Assembly (NCBI RefSeq): GCF_005406125.1
Contig: NZ_BIXZ01000006.1
Span: 124,001 to 188,000 of the forward strand
DNA length: 64,000 bases
Source: Haloarcula mannanilytica
GTDB taxonomy: Archaea > Halobacteriota > Halobacteria > Halobacteriales > Haloarculaceae
Reading direction: 5' to 3'
The position numbers and the translations under genes are program-made. Shown piece after piece: positions 41,055 to 49,933 of this stretch (positions within the stretch are counted from its first letter, which is position 1; the number at the start of each line of letters is the position of its first letter). A model generated the notes under the pieces. It did no database searches, was not told the DNA's origin, and saw only the letters and a list, made by a program, of their open reading frames with translations.

Positions 41055-42407
41055 CTATCGATACCCGAGGTCTTCGAGTCTGGCTTCCACGTCGTGATCC
41101 AGTTGTGGTTCGCCGATTGATTCTGCACTCGACCCGATACGGTTGATCCGCTGTTCCGCAATCCACTTGATGTCGGCAATCGATTCTTCTTCAGTCTGTG
41201 TCAGAGACGACACCTCACGATTCGACTGTATCTCGGTGACACGCGTCTCATCACGGAGCTGGTCTATCTCGTAGAGCCAGTCCTGTGAACGAACGCCCAC
41301 AATCGGATCCCCACGGACTTCGTGTTCGGCAATTACGTGTTCCCGAGGTTCTGACGCGAGTGACTGCCCTTCGTACTCACTGGGTACTGCTACTCCGGTC
41401 GCTTCGTGGAACAGTGGCGGGAGATCAAGGAGACTCACTAGTTCGCTCGACGCGCTTTCGGTTGCGGCGGGGCCGTTCACGACTACGAGCGGGACCTGCA
41501 CCAGTTCGTCGTACATCCGCTCCGGCTTTCCGTACTTCCCGTATTCACCGAACAACTCGCCGTGGTCGGACGTGAGTACCACGAGCGTGTTCTCGAACTT
41601 CCCAGCAGATTTGAGTGTCTGGACAAGCCGGTCAATCTGGCTGTCGACGTAGACGATAGCCGCTCTGTACAGCGCACGCATCTCCTCAATTTGTTCATCC
41701 GTGAGAGTTGTGGAGTCGTCAAGCAACATCGAGTACAGATCTGAGACCGTTTCCACGTCGATGTGCTCTACGCCGAACCGTTCCCTGTATTCCGCCGGCG
41801 GGTAACAGGGATGGTGAACGTCCATATAGTGAGCCCAACAAAAGAACGGACTGTCTGCGTCTTCGAGCCAGGCAACGGCATCATCCGTTATAACGTCGGC
41901 ACCGACGTATGGTCGCGCTTTCCCACTGACACGCCGGTACGCAGATTTCAGTAATCCGGTCAGATTGATCGCGTCGTCGATCCGCTCGAGTTTCGGGTTG
42001 TTTATTTCGATACCGCGGGGGAATATCTTCGTTGCGACCCCCATCATCGGGTTCTGGTAATCTTTGAACTCGTCGAACCCGACATCGTAATTAAAATGTG
42101 TCGACAGGAAGGGGTTACTGTGGAACCCGGCCGTTGTGAACCCGCGCTCACGGAGCTCCATTGCGACACGTGGCCTATCGTCGGTCAGTGGACCGAGTCC
42201 GTCATACGACAACGGCAGTGTCCCGGACAACATCCCCGGAAACGACGGCGTCGTCCCCGGGCCAGTTGCGAACGCCTGGTCGAAACTCACTCCAGCCCGT
42301 TCCAGTTTCGGACCCGAAGTGAGTGACGGCTGCATCTGTTTCCAAGTGTCGTAGCGGAGCGAGTCGTACGTGATGAGGAGGACGTTATCGACGGTGTCTG
42401 CTGTCAT
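41055..42407 (-). CDS. Alkaline phosphatase-superfamily hydrolase, sulfatase-like
   Basis: A 450-residue protein of the sulfatase/phosphatase fold: metal Asp15 in ITYDSLRYD, a nucleophile region TGPGTTPSFPGMLSG, and VLTSDHGELFGEYG with the metal-binding Asp and His. True sulfatases need C/S-x-P-x-R. Here the motif reads T-T-P-S-F (52-56), so Thr replaces the Cys or Ser and Phe the Arg. That suggests a phosphotransferase-like enzyme using Thr, as in LtaS or EptA, rather than a sulfatase. It lacks membrane helices. It ends LEDLGYR, like the paralogue at 46-47 kb. Its ATG overlaps the upstream stop by one base. Confidence 0.82.
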   Translation of the reverse strand: MTADTVDNVLLITYDSLRYDTWKQMQPSLTSGPKLERAGVSFDQAFATGPGTTPSFPGMLSGTLPLSYDGLGPLTDDRPRVAMELRERGFTTAGFHSNPFLSTHFNYDVGFDEFKDYQNPMMGVATKIFPRGIEINNPKLERIDDAINLTGLLKSAYRRVSGKARPYVGADVITDDAVAWLEDADSPFFCWAHYMDVHHPCYPPAEYRERFGVEHIDVETVSDLYSMLLDDSTTLTDEQIEEMRALYRAAIVYVDSQIDRLVQTLKSAGKFENTLVVLTSDHGELFGEYGKYGKPERMYDELVQVPLVVVNGPAATESASSELVSLLDLPPLFHEATGVAVPSEYEGQSLASEPREHVIAEHEVRGDPIVGVRSQDWLYEIDQLRDETRVTEIQSNREVSSLTQTEEESIADIKWIAEQRINRIGSSAESIGEPQLDHDVEARLEDLGYR

Positions 42408-43672
42408 TAGTTGGCCTCCATCTGGATTTGTTCCGTCCCCGAGAGCATCTGATAGTATTCGTCGATAGCGATGTCTTTGACAAAATTCGCCTCGAAAGCC
42501 TGTCTGGCGTTTTGCCCCTGTTTCTCAACGAGGTCGGGGTTCTGTTGCCAGCGTTCGAGAGCGGTTGCAGCGTCCTCTACGGCCCCCTGTTTGACGTTGA
42601 CGCCCGCGTCGAACCGCTCGATGAGTTGTGCCTCGTCGTCGTTCGGCTGGGAAATCACGAACACTGGCTGCCCGGCAGCCATCGCTGTGTAGAGCTTGCT
42701 TGATACGACGATCCCTTCGAACCCTTCTTTCACCGCTACAACCGAAACGTCGGCGGCAGTGAGGCTGTAAGGCAGGTCTTCCCAAGGCTGATACGGGAGG
42801 AAACGGACAGTATCGCCCCGGACGCCCAGTTCTTCCGCGAGATCGATTATTCGTTCTTTGTTATCTCCTTCACCGATGATGAGGAACTGAATATCAGCGT
42901 CGTCAAGTTCTGCAGCTGCTTTGACCAGCGTCTCCAGGTCGTGGAACGTCGCGATATTGCCTGAATAGAGGACCGTGAACGTATCCTCTAACCCGTGTTC
43001 TTTACTGAACCAGTTGTCTGACTTCGCCATTGGAGTGATAAACTCCTCGTCTTCCCAGTTGTGTATGATTTTGACCTTGTCAGTGTCGAACGATTGACCC
43101 CCTTTCGCACTGATACGCGATTTCATCACCGGACCGAGCGCAACGACGTGCTTTGCGTCTTGGAACGCTTTCCGATCGAACATTTCCCATAGCTGATGGA
43201 CGACACCACTTTTTTGCAGATAGCCCAGCTCAACCGGCTCGTCCGGATACAAGTCGTAGGCGATATAGGTGTACTCCCAGCCTCTAACGGTGCAGACGAA
43301 CCACATCGCGGCGGACATGAACGGCGGACAAGTGACGAAAATCAGTTCTCGCTCACGGTCGACTCGTTCAAAGAGTAACAGGGCCGTCATCCAGGTGGTA
43401 AACAGCGCCCAGTTCATGAGTCGACGCACTATCGACGACTGCCGGACCTGCGGGGCTCTGATACGACGGACCGGGACGCCTTCGTGCGTCGAATGGGTCG
43501 GCTGTCGTTCGTTCGCTCCGCTGTGGTAGTTCGGCTGACCGGTGTACACCGACAGATCCAGACCGCGTTCGTGGAGGCCCACGGCAAGGTCTGTCATCAG
43601 TTGGCCAGTCGACGCGGTGTCCGGATGAAAGTACTCAGTGACCAGCAGGTACTCTTTGTGATCCCCAGACAT
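42407..43672 (-). CDS. Family 4 glycosyltransferase (WbuB-like)
   Basis: A 421-residue GT-B enzyme. It begins LLVTEYFHPDTASTGQLMTDLAVGL, followed by VYTGQPNYH, as in WbuB-type N-acetylfucosaminyltransferases, and has the donor-site region IIHNWEDEEF, LYSGNIATFHDLETLV and GIVVSSKLYTAMAAGQPV, with the conserved acidic donor contact likely Glu in KEGFEGIV. A hydrophobic segment near residue 85-130 may tie it to the membrane. It transfers a sugar from a nucleotide donor; the sugar is not known. Start and stop overlap neighbours by one base on each side, showing tight coupling. Confidence 0.88.
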   Translation of the reverse strand: MSGDHKEYLLVTEYFHPDTASTGQLMTDLAVGLHERGLDLSVYTGQPNYHSGANERQPTHSTHEGVPVRRIRAPQVRQSSIVRRLMNWALFTTWMTALLLFERVDRERELIFVTCPPFMSAAMWFVCTVRGWEYTYIAYDLYPDEPVELGYLQKSGVVHQLWEMFDRKAFQDAKHVVALGPVMKSRISAKGGQSFDTDKVKIIHNWEDEEFITPMAKSDNWFSKEHGLEDTFTVLYSGNIATFHDLETLVKAAAELDDADIQFLIIGEGDNKERIIDLAEELGVRGDTVRFLPYQPWEDLPYSLTAADVSVVAVKEGFEGIVVSSKLYTAMAAGQPVFVISQPNDDEAQLIERFDAGVNVKQGAVEDAATALERWQQNPDLVEKQGQNARQAFEANFVKDIAIDEYYQMLSGTEQIQMEAN

Positions 43673-44691
43673 TATCTCTCGTGAAGGAGAGTCTCTAGGT
43701 TTTCCCGTACGTATTCCCGGTCTCGATTCGTTGTGTACCAGTCGAGAGTGTTCTTTAGTCCCGCTTCGAGCGTATACTCGGGCTCCCAGTCGAGGAGAGT
43801 TTCAGCACGCGTCGTGTCCGCAGCTCGGTGACGAACGCCGACGGGCTTGTCCGTCATGTACTCTCTTTCACTTGGTTCCCAGTCAAGGTGGGTGAAGATT
43901 GCATCAACGACCTCGTTGATCGAGACGTAGCGACTGATACCCGCATTGACCGGCGTCGCATCTGTAATGTTCTCGGCGGCTAGACGGAGTGCCCGCGTGA
44001 TGTCTTTCACGTACGTGAAATTACGTGTCTGTTCCCCGTCCCCCCAAATTCGGAACGGGTCTTGTCTGGCGTACGCTTTCGCCATGAGCGCGACTATCGC
44101 GTGTGTCTCGTTTTCGCGCGGGCCATACGCGGTGAATATTCGCACGATACTCGCATCAATATCGTACTGTTCGTGATATGCCTGTAAAGAACGTTCACCC
44201 ATGAGCTTGGCCCATCCATACACCTCGTCGGCGTACGCACCACCCCGTTCATCGAAACTCACCATGTCTTCCTGCAATCGCTTACGGTTCTGCTGGATAT
44301 CGGTGGGGTACGTGCATGCGCTGGAGGCAAATGTTATTCGCTCAACGCCGTTCTCCGCTGCGGACCCGTAGACAATATTGTCAAGGGCCATATTGGTCGC
44401 GCAGTTGGCCGGATAGTTCGAGATGTACCCTCGGCCACCGTGATCTGCAGCGAGATGGAATACAGTATCGATGTCCTGTGTGGCCCTATCGGTGAATTCC
44501 GCGTTTTTCAGGTTTCCTTCGACCACTTCAATCTGGTCTCTGACTGCGTCGAGATTCTCCCTTTCGCCACTCGAAAAGTCGTCTGCCACGCGCACGGTCG
44601 CCCCCGCCTTGACGAGGTCTTCGACCAAATGGCTCCCGATAAACGACGCACCGCCAGTGACCAGTACGCGTTCCTTACTCCAATCGATCAT
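43672..44691 (-). CDS. NAD-dependent sugar epimerase/dehydratase (GME-like)
   Basis: A 339-residue extended SDR enzyme. NAD motif VTGGASFIGSHL (11-22), catalytic Ser in FASSACTYP (121-129) and Tyr158/Lys162 in YGWAKLMGE. It is most like GDP-mannose 3,5-epimerase and UDP-hexose epimerases by its ASSACTYP and HGGRGYI elements. It prepares an activated sugar for the glycosyltransferases of the same operon. Its start overlaps the upstream epimerase stop by four bases (ATGA); the longer frame, 20 codons upstream, lies within that gene. Confidence 0.88.
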   Translation of the reverse strand: MIDWSKERVLVTGGASFIGSHLVEDLVKAGATVRVADDFSSGERENLDAVRDQIEVVEGNLKNAEFTDRATQDIDTVFHLAADHGGRGYISNYPANCATNMALDNIVYGSAAENGVERITFASSACTYPTDIQQNRKRLQEDMVSFDERGGAYADEVYGWAKLMGERSLQAYHEQYDIDASIVRIFTAYGPRENETHAIVALMAKAYARQDPFRIWGDGEQTRNFTYVKDITRALRLAAENITDATPVNAGISRYVSINEVVDAIFTHLDWEPSEREYMTDKPVGVRHRAADTTRAETLLDWEPEYTLEAGLKNTLDWYTTNRDREYVRENLETLLHER

Positions 44692-45707
44692 AGCTTGCCT
44701 CGGTTTGTCGCGATCTCCGGCTGGCGGGCTCCCAGTTCCACTTCTGCCCATCTGTATACCCGTTGCAGTCCATCTTCGAGTTGTACCGTGGGCTCCCAGC
44801 CGAGTTCTGATTCCATTTTTGTCATATCGCAGGCGTATTTGTCGGTCCCTGTCGGTTTCGAGCGGTCGTACTCCAGCGAGAGGTCCTTCCCGCTGATCTC
44901 GATAATCATTTCCGCGAGCTCTTTGATGGTCACAACTTCAGTAGAGTTCCCGAGATTAATCGGTTCCCCGTCGGCCTTTTTTGTAAACGTTTCAAGCATC
45001 CCGTCAACCAGATCAGTTACGTAAATGAATCCTCGCTGCTGTGAGCCGTCTCCGAAGAGCTCGATCTTATCGCCATCTGAGGCTTCGATAACTTTTCGGC
45101 AGAGTGACGGTATCACGTGACTGCTTTCGGGATCCAAGCTCTCTCGGGGACCATAGCAATTGAATATCCTAACACTGCTGGTCGCGATATCTGTATCAGT
45201 TTGGTATGCTTCACAGGCAATCTCCCCCAGTAGTTTTGCCCACCCATAGGTGCTATGTGGATCCGCGGGAATCGCCTGATCCTCGGAGAATAGATTCAGG
45301 TCGTCGTGCTGTTGCCTGTACACACAGGCACTTGAGGCAAACAGAAACCGATCAACATCGTTGATTCGTGCCGCCTCAAGCATAAACTGGTTCATCAGAA
45401 CACTGGGCGTAAGCCCCCCTACGTTCTCATTCTTGATGTAGTGGATGCCACCCACGCTCGCGGCCAGGTGGAACACGTAGTCGATCCCCTCCGTTGCTTC
45501 GATACATCCTTTTTGAGTCGTTAGATCGACGGGGAGTACTTCGATGCTATCACGAACTGACTCTAGCTTCGATAGATCTCCGCGTGAAAAATTATCAGCG
45601 ACCCGGACATCGGCACCAAGCGAAACCAATCGTTCGGTGAGGAAGGATCCGATAAACCCGGCTCCACCCGTCACGAGGATGTTACCATCTGATAGGTTGA
45701 CACACAT
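44688..45707 (-). CDS. NAD-dependent sugar epimerase/dehydratase
   Basis: A 339-residue extended SDR enzyme, first gene of the minus-strand operon. NAD motif VTGGAGFIGSFL (12-23), catalytic Ser in FASSACVY and Tyr154/Lys158 in YGWAKLLGE, with HLAASVGGIHYI as the substrate loop. It resembles the next gene in both length and key segments (ASSAC.Y, YGWAKL.GE), so the pair may have arisen by duplication. It probably acts on a UDP- or GDP-sugar. About 425 bases of A+T-rich DNA upstream must contain the operon promoter. Confidence 0.88.
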   Translation of the reverse strand: MCVNLSDGNILVTGGAGFIGSFLTERLVSLGADVRVADNFSRGDLSKLESVRDSIEVLPVDLTTQKGCIEATEGIDYVFHLAASVGGIHYIKNENVGGLTPSVLMNQFMLEAARINDVDRFLFASSACVYRQQHDDLNLFSEDQAIPADPHSTYGWAKLLGEIACEAYQTDTDIATSSVRIFNCYGPRESLDPESSHVIPSLCRKVIEASDGDKIELFGDGSQQRGFIYVTDLVDGMLETFTKKADGEPINLGNSTEVVTIKELAEMIIEISGKDLSLEYDRSKPTGTDKYACDMTKMESELGWEPTVQLEDGLQRVYRWAEVELGARQPEIATNRGKL

Positions 45708-46132
45708 GGCTTGAGTCAGTGGAAATTCTGTGAGTACATTGTTATGTGACGTTTACTACAACTATTGACCAGGCAAGATACTACTACAGTTGAATAGCGT
45801 TCAACTAACCCGATTTTTTAGAGCCAGAAATGACTACACTAATAGTACGTTGGCAAATAGATCTGCGTACTTATTTAAAAATAACAATACTGGGCATTAT
45901 AATTCGTCTTTAGCTGCTTCCACCACATGGTTCTATTCTTTCCATAGAGCGATCAATCTACCACTAAGCTACAACGGTCTGCTCGTGGATCTGAGTTAGC
46001 CACGTTCAATCTGGGCACAACGGGTGCATCGACAAGATGCGTCGCGTCTCGACCGTATCCCGTTAACTCCTGTTTTCTGGTGGTACTGAGGTGTACCATT
46101 AGTGTCGGCTGATGTGGATTCACTCCGAAAAA
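45708..46132. other. A+T-rich intergenic region, operon promoter
   Basis: Markedly A+T-rich compared with genes on either side. It should hold the promoter of the five-gene operon running left. Short open frames are Asn- and Ser-rich and do not look real. Confidence 0.45.
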
Positions 46133-47101
46133 TCAGCGGTACCCAAGCATTTCGAGTTGCTCTTCGACTTGCTGTTCAAGGTTATCGTCGACAGTATCCG
46201 GTTCCAGACGAATCGTGTACTCGTTGCGACCCTGACCGGATGTTTCAACCCATGGAACTCTCCGAAGCGGTGGGATGGGTAGCATCGGGTGTGCGTAAAC
46301 ACCGAACTCGCCAAACGCTTCTCCGTGGTCGGAGGTAATAACAATCTTCTCTGCGTCGATGTCTTCGATCAACGTTTCGACGCTCTCTAATCCGAACGCA
46401 AGTTCCTCCAAATAGCTATCCCAAACTCGTTCTCTGGCGGTCCCGTTTTTTAATGCACTCCACGGGTCTTCTTCTATCTCGTTCAGTGGTCGGTTTTCCG
46501 CGAGGGCTCGTGCACCGTAGGGGATGTGCGGTGGGAGATAGTGTACGATCATCTGATCGGCAGCTGTCTCCCGCCAGGTCGCTATCGCACGGTCTGTCAC
46601 GGCATACGGCATTACGGTACCGCTGAACGGATTCGTTGGACCGTATCGCCACACTTCGTCGAATTCGCAAAAATCGCTCGGTTCAACAGTATCCCAGCGA
46701 GTAAGCCGTTCCAAGAACTCGGGCCAGTTCGGTTCAGCCTCGTGACCTAGCCCCCATCTGCTTGTCGGATTAGCAGTTACCAGTGCCGTTTTCCTGATCT
46801 GGTCGATGTTCTCGTTGGTAAACGTGTGCGGAACCCACTCACGCGTTGCACTCCCCCGGGACCAAATCGACGTTCCGGAGTCAAGAAACGAATACTCCGA
46901 GGCGATCTGATCCATTGCGTCAGCTCTGCATGTATCTAAAATAACGAGAACGTCCCACTCTCGGTCGAATATATCAACACCGTGGGGGATCCACGACGAT
47001 GAGACTTTCAACAACGCGTCCGCTAGCTGTGTTACCTGTGACCCCCCTGGAATACGATTGCGAACGGCATTCTGAACGAATCGGGAGCTAGGCATTACCA
47101 C
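46133..47101 (-). CDS. Alkaline phosphatase-superfamily hydrolase, sulfatase-like (short)
   Basis: A 322-residue protein with the same fold marks as the 450-aa enzyme of the operon to its left: metal Asp56 in VLVILDTCRADAMD, a nucleophile region WSRGSATREWVPHTF where Ser84 or Thr86 would act, and IVITSDHGEAFGEFGVYAHP with the second metal site. It ends LEMLGYR, like that paralogue (LEDLGYR). There is no C-x-P-x-R sulfatase signature, so a phosphodiesterase or phosphotransferase role is as likely. Acting on glycans or lipid-linked sugars would suit the setting. Confidence 0.78.
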   Translation of the reverse strand: MVMPSSRFVQNAVRNRIPGGSQVTQLADALLKVSSSWIPHGVDIFDREWDVLVILDTCRADAMDQIASEYSFLDSGTSIWSRGSATREWVPHTFTNENIDQIRKTALVTANPTSRWGLGHEAEPNWPEFLERLTRWDTVEPSDFCEFDEVWRYGPTNPFSGTVMPYAVTDRAIATWRETAADQMIVHYLPPHIPYGARALAENRPLNEIEEDPWSALKNGTARERVWDSYLEELAFGLESVETLIEDIDAEKIVITSDHGEAFGEFGVYAHPMLPIPPLRRVPWVETSGQGRNEYTIRLEPDTVDDNLEQQVEEQLEMLGYR

Positions 47102-47177
47102 TTCATTTATATTCTTTGTTCAAAATGTTTTTCACTAGATTGGTTGCCGCACCTCAGCCTTCTAAAACGAGTTGCGG

Positions 47178-48329
47178 TTATTCAAGCTGTTCCAGACGTT
47201 CGTTCAGTGTCTTGATATCCTCTTCAATACTGGCGAAGTTCTCGTTAAGCGGGATATGCCAATCTAGAGACCCCTGTGCTGGCAGGGTATAATTGCCGAG
47301 GTTCGTCGGTTGTGAACTGTCATCGGAGTTGGATCCGTCGTCAGTAGGTGTCTCAGTGCTGGTCTCGTTTTCACTCCCGATATCGACGAGAACCTCGTTC
47401 TGCCAGGCATTTCCGGAGTCGATCAGATTCGTCTCGCTTTCCGGCCAGAGACGGTGGCTACCGCCACCAGCCGATTCTGCGTTCCAGTACCCCTGGAACT
47501 CAACGTTATTGTTACGCATATAATCGAACATCCGGTGGATGAATTCGGGGTTATCCCCGCCGGATGGGTTGTAGTAGGCATCGTTTCCGACACCCCACTC
47601 ACGGAATCCCAGCGTCGTGTTCCTCGCTGTGGCGAAATCGTTCCACATGTCCAACAGTGGCTTGTGTTTGTTCTGCCAGATCTCGTCTCGGAGTTTTTCT
47701 AGTTCCGATTGGCTGATCGAAGACAGGTCATCGGGATATGTTTGTCCGGCATCGTAGAACGATGGCATCACGACTGGCGGCGATTCGCCGCTTGGCCAGT
47801 ACTCGGATTGAACCGGCCATGCTTCAGGTGCGACGCCGAGTCTGTTGCGTGCTGGCGCATAACAGAACGTGAAATTCGCTCCGTCGACAGACTGCATTTC
47901 CCGGACACATCGAGCGTAGCCGTCCCGGTAATTTTCGGGTTCATCCATCGCCGATTTCGACCCCCAGTCCAGATTGAACTCGTGGTTCGGCGCGATGAGT
48001 GAATCGCCCATCCCGAGATCGACCAGACTGCGAGCGAACTTCCGGTATTTTCCATCAAAGTCCCCGCGTGCGGGCGGGGCGTAATTACCGCGGTTTTCGC
48101 CTGCGAACTCGTATGCGATGATCATTTGACGGTCGGTCTGACCGAACGTCCGCTGGAGTGATTTGGCCTTCGTGTCCGTACCCGCACCGGGTTCCCACGT
48201 AATTCCGACGAAATCGTGGAACCCTTCAGTGAAGGTCGTCGTGATAAGATCGATCTTCTCGCCGTCCAACCACTCCTTTTCGAACTGCTTCACTCGGCTT
48301 TCGGAGAGAATGTATGCTCCGTGTTTCAT
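47178..48329 (-). CDS. GH26-like glycoside hydrolase, no signal peptide
   Basis: A 383-residue protein. The first 300 residues look like a (beta/alpha)8 glycosidase of the GH26 kind: a conserved His-Glu pair in APNHEFN (H116, E117) as acid/base and FREWGVG with Glu244 as nucleophile. After this comes a Thr/Ser/Asp-rich linker (about residues 318-342) and a C-terminal helix (FASIEEDIKTLNERLEQLE), likely a coiled coil. There is no signal sequence, and a stop codon three codons upstream rules out a longer form. That is odd for a glycan hydrolase; its Tat-exported relative lies at 52.7-53.8 kb. Confidence 0.68.
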   Translation of the reverse strand: MKHGAYILSESRVKQFEKEWLDGEKIDLITTTFTEGFHDFVGITWEPGAGTDTKAKSLQRTFGQTDRQMIIAYEFAGENRGNYAPPARGDFDGKYRKFARSLVDLGMGDSLIAPNHEFNLDWGSKSAMDEPENYRDGYARCVREMQSVDGANFTFCYAPARNRLGVAPEAWPVQSEYWPSGESPPVVMPSFYDAGQTYPDDLSSISQSELEKLRDEIWQNKHKPLLDMWNDFATARNTTLGFREWGVGNDAYYNPSGGDNPEFIHRMFDYMRNNNVEFQGYWNAESAGGGSHRLWPESETNLIDSGNAWQNEVLVDIGSENETSTETPTDDGSNSDDSSQPTNLGNYTLPAQGSLDWHIPLNENFASIEEDIKTLNERLEQLE

Positions 48330-48623
48330 CGCTTTTCACCCGTTCGCGTACGTTCGGAAACCGCTAGGTTTGTTGCTGGCGCGGATCGGTTTTTGGCATT
48401 TCTCTGCATGTACACAGTGCTCTATGATATCCTTAATTAAGCGTAGTTATACCTTACCGAGATTCTCATGCAAAGTGGAGCCTCGTTACAAACGGATGTG
48501 CTACATTTACTTACGATGTACCGTGTTAAATGAGAGTTTACTGACTCCATCTCCTTCGATAGGGCCACCCTACTGAGAGGTACGGCCTACTATCGTGGTC
48601 AAGTGAGTGCTACCCCTCTTTCG

Positions 48624-49610
48624 CTACTGGGATTCGATATCGACCCAAATATGAACTTCTCGATATGCGTTATCCGTAGACGGATACGACGGTGGTTGCT
48701 CGGTGTACAGAAGATACGTCAGTCGATGGTTTGGTCCAGCAGTAGGCGGGGTAACTGAGACGTTTAGCTCCGCAGTTTCGTTGTTTTCGACAGTCCGCTT
48801 AATTGTCTGTAGTTCGACCTCTTCGACAAGCGTTTCTGAACCGTCAACCGTTTCGAACTGTTGGAGAAGTATGACAACGGTGTAGTCAACTGACTCTCCC
48901 TCTTGATTATCAATCCCGAGGACAAAAGGCTCGGAACTATCACGAGTCATCGTGCTGGGGTAGTCTGTCGTCACGAATTCCCCATCTTCGTTCTCTGAGA
49001 GGAGATAAAACTCGGTAAGATTGGCTTCGTTGGTCCCGTTGAAGCCAGCGCCAACTGAGACAACAGCGATGATAACTGTAACTACGACTGCAAGATTGAT
49101 AACCAGCACGTGAGCCGGTTGCTCGGTAGAGAGTTTCGAACGGCTTCGGCGAATCATCGCCAAGAGCGGTGGGTAGAACCGATCTTCGGGCGGAACTGCG
49201 ATCCGACGGAACGCTGCAATTGGTAGACAGACAACTGTAAGAAGTGCGAGTGTACTGTATAGCCGTGCCGAAGTGATACCTATGGAGGTAAATCCGAGTG
49301 CAAGCCCCCCCAGAATCGAAAGTGAAACACTAACCCCGAACGAAAAAACGACGTATTCGAGTAGCGTCTCGCTCAGGTCCGTCGTCTGGTCCCCAGTCCC
49401 GCGTCGTCTGCCCCGAGGGAGCAGTGACACAGTGAAGACGTATCCTGGGACAAAGAGGAGAAAGCCCAGCGCGAGTGCTGGGCGTAGTAGAGTCTGGTTC
49501 AGCGGCTGAACCAACACGAACACTCCAGTCAGAGCGGTGAGAACGGTGATAACAACGAGGTCAGCGAGGACGACCGATAGCCGGTCTTCCTGTTCGGCTG
49601 ATTCTAACAT
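48624..49610 (-). CDS. DUF1616 family membrane protein
   Basis: A 328-residue protein with four N-terminal helices in two pairs (VVITVLTALTGVFVLVQPLN, LALGFLLFVPGYVFTVSLL, and others), a cytoplasmic loop with EDRFYPPLLAMIRRS, a fifth helix, then an outward beta domain with NETAELNVSVTPPTAGPNH and YLLYTEQPP. This layout is DUF1616, common in archaeal surface-glycan and secretion gene groups, function unknown. A hairpin CGATAG.../...CTATCG downstream (about 48557-48594) may be its terminator. Confidence 0.8.
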   Translation of the reverse strand: MLESAEQEDRLSVVLADLVVITVLTALTGVFVLVQPLNQTLLRPALALGFLLFVPGYVFTVSLLPRGRRRGTGDQTTDLSETLLEYVVFSFGVSVSLSILGGLALGFTSIGITSARLYSTLALLTVVCLPIAAFRRIAVPPEDRFYPPLLAMIRRSRSKLSTEQPAHVLVINLAVVVTVIIAVVSVGAGFNGTNEANLTEFYLLSENEDGEFVTTDYPSTMTRDSSEPFVLGIDNQEGESVDYTVVILLQQFETVDGSETLVEEVELQTIKRTVENNETAELNVSVTPPTAGPNHRLTYLLYTEQPPSYPSTDNAYREVHIWVDIESQ

Positions 49611-49933
49611 GCATTGTCATTTATTCTCCTGTTGAATAATAGTATACTCTCCGTTCGCACCCGCTGATTTATGGGTAACATTCTCTGTGGGACGCCACAT
49701 CTGTCTAGAGGGTGGCTTATGACTGGGAAACAGGACCTTTCTTAACACGCCGGGGAACATGTCGTTTCACATGCTTTTAGGCCATGTCCCCGGCAAGGTG
49801 ACCGTGGCAAACACCTACGCCGAAAAATGGGTCTATCTCGCCACTGATCGGCGGGATAGAACTCACGGAGGGGATCGGACACGCCCCGTACATATATATT
49901 GAAATCAATTACTTTCGAGTGGATTTGTAATAA
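49611..49933. other. Intergenic region with a strong hairpin and a 47-aa frame
   Basis: CCGGGGAACATG and CATGTCCCCGG pair across a loop of about 21 bases (49750-49793), with one bulged A. An ATG at 49759 opens a frame of 47 residues (SFHMLLGHVPGKVTVANTY, then a basic end) that stops at 49902 in the promoter of the flippase gene. The frame could be an IS relic; evidence is thin. TACATATATATTG near 49889 is a TATA candidate for the flippase. Confidence 0.35.

Noticed and set aside
45790-45999. 69-codon frame in the A+T-rich gap
   Set aside because: Asn-, Ser- and aromatic-rich with no acidic bias, unlike haloarchaeal proteins, and it lies where the operon promoter should be.
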